Assembly (NCBI GenBank): GCA_012962365.1
Contig: DTXR01000063.1
Location: 1-6,893, forward strand
Length of the DNA: 6,893 nucleotides
Source: Chromatiaceae bacterium
GTDB taxonomy: Bacteria; Pseudomonadota; Gammaproteobacteria; Chromatiales; Chromatiaceae
Direction of reading: 5' to 3'
Within the stretch, counting starts at the first letter, position 1. The number at the start of each line of letters is the position of its first letter. The position numbers and the translations under genes are program-made. Shown here piece by piece: positions 5,297 to 6,893 of this stretch. The notes under the pieces are model-generated. The model saw only the letters and a program-made list of their open reading frames with translations. It was not told the origin of the DNA and ran no database searches.

Positions 5297-6709
5297 TCAC
5301 TGACCTCTACCGCCCAGCAAAGCGGCTCTTTCCCCGCTTTTGCCGGCACGGGCACGATTGCGATTTTGCTGACCACCGGCATTGGGCTTTTTCGCCACTT
5401 TGCCGGATCCCCGCTTTCCCTTGGAAGCCGAAACACTGGATTTTCCGCGGCTGGAAGCAGGCTGCTTTGCAGAAGCGCCGCCACGCCGACGAGTCTGACC
5501 CTGTTTGCGTGACTGGCCACCGCCTTTGGTGTTCCTGCCTCTTTGTATGGGTTCTGCCTTGATGCTGGGATCAGGCTCGTAACCTTCCAACACTTCACTG
5601 GGAATTTCCTTCTTCAGCAGACGCTCGATATCCCTGAGCAGCTTGTGCTCATCAACACAAACAAGAGACACCGCTTCACCTTCATTGCCGGCACGGCCGG
5701 TACGGCCTATCCGGTGAACATAGTCTTCCGGTACGTTAGGCAGTTCAAAATTCACCACATGAGGCAACTGGCTGATATCCAGGCCACGAGCAGCTATATC
5801 TGTCGCAACCAACACCCGTACATCACCATTCTTGAAGCCGGCCAGCGCTTTGGTACGCGCACCCTGGCTCTTGTTGCCGTGAATGGCCGCAGCACTGAGG
5901 CCATCCTTTTCCAACTGTTGGGCAAGACGGTTGGCACCGTGCTTGGTGCGTGTGAACACCAGCACCTGGCGCCAATCACGTGATCCGATCATGTGACTCA
6001 ACAGTTCGCGCTTGCGACGCTTGTCCACGGGATGAACCACCTGATCGATGCGTTCCGCCGTGGTATTGCGCTGGGCAACCTCGATCAGCTCGGGCTGGTT
6101 GAGCAGACGGTGGGCCAGATCCTTGATCTCCCGGGAAAAGGTCGCCGAGAACAGCAGGTTCTGACGCTTGCCGTTTTCCGGCAACAATGCCAGCACCTTG
6201 CGGATATCATGGATAAAACCCATATCCAGCATGCGGTCAGCTTCATCCAGCACAAGAAATTCCACCCTGGACAAGTCCACGGTCTTCTGGCTCACATGGT
6301 CGAGCAACCTGCCCGGCGTGGCCACCAGCACATCGACGCCACGGCGCAGCTTGTCGATCTGGGGATTGATCTTCACGCCGCCAAACACCACGGCGGATCG
6401 CAGGTGCAGGTGGCTGCCATAGGTTTCCACACTGGCGCCAACCTGGGCTGCCAGTTCTCGGGTGGGCGTGATAACCAACGCACGCACCGGGCGCTGCCCC
6501 TTGGGCAACGGTGTTTCACTGAGACGCTGCAACAACGGCAAGGTAAAACCAGCGGTTTTGCCGGTACCTGTCTGGGCGCCGGCCATGACGTCCTTTCCCT
6601 GCAGAATCACGGGAATGGCTTTCTTCTGGATAGGTGTAGGTTCTGTGTAGCCCTGATCGCTGATCGCGCGCAGGAGTTCGGCTCGCAGGCCGAGGGTATC
6701 GAATGACAT
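5297..6709 (-). CDS. rhlE: DEAD-box ATP-dependent RNA helicase, RhlE type
   Basis: The 470-residue product has a complete DEAD-box core. The Q motif is F3 with GYTEPTPIQ (20-28). Motif I is AQTGTGKT (45-52), Ia PTREL (82-86), Ib TPGR (131-134), II DEAD (155-158) and III SAT (188-190). Motif IV is VFTRTK (251-256), [11 protein letters not shown] (302-311) and [10 protein letters not shown] (332-339). It should bind ATP and unwind or remodel short RNA duplexes, with likely roles in ribosome assembly or mRNA turnover. The start MSFDTLGL, absence of extra domains and overall similarity favour RhlE over DeaD, SrmB or DbpA. From about residue 388 the tail is low-complexity, very basic and rich in Gly, Arg, Lys, Ser and Gln ([29 protein letters not shown]), a likely RNA-binding extension. 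The ATG at 6709 places F3 correctly; the best ribosome site, GGAG, is 11 nt upstream, which is long. All catalytic residues are intact. Confidence 0.95.
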   Translation of the reverse strand: MSFDTLGLRAELLRAISDQGYTEPTPIQKKAIPVILQGKDVMAGAQTGTGKTAGFTLPLLQRLSETPLPKGQRPVRALVITPTRELAAQVGASVETYGSHLHLRSAVVFGGVKINPQIDKLRRGVDVLVATPGRLLDHVSQKTVDLSRVEFLVLDEADRMLDMGFIHDIRKVLALLPENGKRQNLLFSATFSREIKDLAHRLLNQPELIEVAQRNTTAERIDQVVHPVDKRRKRELLSHMIGSRDWRQVLVFTRTKHGANRLAQQLEKDGLSAAAIHGNKSQGARTKALAGFKNGDVRVLVATDIAARGLDISQLPHVVNFELPNVPEDYVHRIGRTGRAGNEGEAVSLVCVDEHKLLRDIERLLKKEIPSEVLEGYEPDPSIKAEPIQRGRNTKGGGQSRKQGQTRRRGGASAKQPASSRGKSSVSASKGKRGSGKVAKKPNAGGQQNRNRARAGKSGERAALLGGRGQ

Positions 6710-6893
6710 TTGGAATTAAGCTCCAGTCTTGCCCTCTCTGCAATTCGTTTAGGGGGCCTCTGATTAAGTCTGGACGAAGTAGATTGCGAATCAGAATGTC
6801 CGGATTCGAGACGCAAATCGCACGTAATAGCAAGCTATTACGAAGATTTCTTTGCTTGTTCGTTCTCCTCATCCTTCTCTTAAGGATTACCTC
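6710..6893 (-). promoter_or_regulatory. Hairpin-rich upstream leader of rhlE
   Basis: These 184 bp to the window edge hold no convincing gene. They carry TCTGATT/AATCAGA (6759-6765 with 6789-6795), CGAATC/GATTCG (6787-6792 with 6803-6808) and a perfect 9-bp inverted repeat at 6823-6842. The first two share bases 6789-6792 and so are mutually exclusive, as in alternative RNA folds. Long structured leaders are known for several cold-shock DEAD-box genes. A small dispersed intergenic repeat is the main alternative. No clear promoter was found. Confidence 0.4.
6823..6842. repeat. Perfect 9-bp inverted repeat upstream of rhlE
   Basis: CGTAATAGC (6823-6831), AA, GCTATTACG (6834-6842). All nine pairs match, with an effective tetraloop if the innermost pair opens. 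No T-run follows on the plus or minus strand, so it is not an obvious terminator. It may be an operator, a leader hairpin, or part of a REP-like or MITE-like dispersed repeat. Confidence 0.6.

Noticed and set aside
5290..5480. Out-of-frame readings of the rhlE tail resemble translated dispersed repeats (PRESGDP, FPAFAG)
   Set aside because: The DNA is fully explained by the Gly/Lys/Ser-rich in-frame RhlE tail; there are no flanking duplications or dyads typical of an inserted repeat.
6516..6872. Minus-strand 118-codon ORF covering the rhlE leader and start
   Set aside because: It overlaps rhlE out of frame for nearly 200 bp, and its ATG has an SD-like AGAAGG with no spacing. It looks like a chance open frame.

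Overview
The window comes from a sulfur-oxidising gammaproteobacterium, most likely a Chromatiales-like purple sulfur bacterium or a related chemolithotroph or symbiont. Two genes point there. One encodes a secreted Gly/Tyr/Trp-rich protein of the sulfur globule (Sgp) type. The other is the N-terminus of a cytoplasmic molybdopterin oxidoreductase of the SoeA (sulfite dehydrogenase) type. RNase T, MlaA, a CGFS monothiol glutaredoxin, a NorM-type MATE exporter and an RhlE-type DEAD-box helicase fit a gammaproteobacterial chromosome. No phage, insertion sequence, CRISPR, rRNA or tRNA was recognised.

Layout: every gene is on the minus strand except rnt, so the minus strand is best read from high to low coordinates. 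Positions 6893-3376 hold rhlE with a structured leader, then grxD, then a strong intrinsic terminator, then a MATE exporter that starts only about 22 nt beyond it. rnt (plus strand, 2784-3461) is convergent with the MATE gene and their coding ends overlap by 86 bp. rnt is divergent from mlaA (2634-1894), with about 150 bp between them. Below mlaA lies an AT-rich promoter and leader region, then the sulfur globule gene (1657-1304), closed by a long stem-loop terminator (1251-1286). Next come a Crp/Fnr-family regulator (1065-373), a 180-bp AT-rich spacer with several dyads, and the start of soeA (191, running off the window).

The left 1.7 kb looks like a sulfur-metabolism patch: a possible globule envelope protein for stored S0, a cytoplasmic sulfite-oxidising enzyme, and a Dnr/Fnr-like regulator that lacks the N-terminal cysteine cluster of FNR. 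That the regulator controls its neighbours is inference only. The right side is housekeeping: RNA remodelling, Fe-S trafficking, drug/Na+ efflux, outer-membrane lipid asymmetry and RNA 3'-end trimming. I see no clearly new multi-gene system. The most unusual items are the convergent coding overlap, the terminator placed just before the MATE start, the hairpin-rich rhlE leader, and the pentapeptide-repeat globule protein with a Pro/Ala tail.
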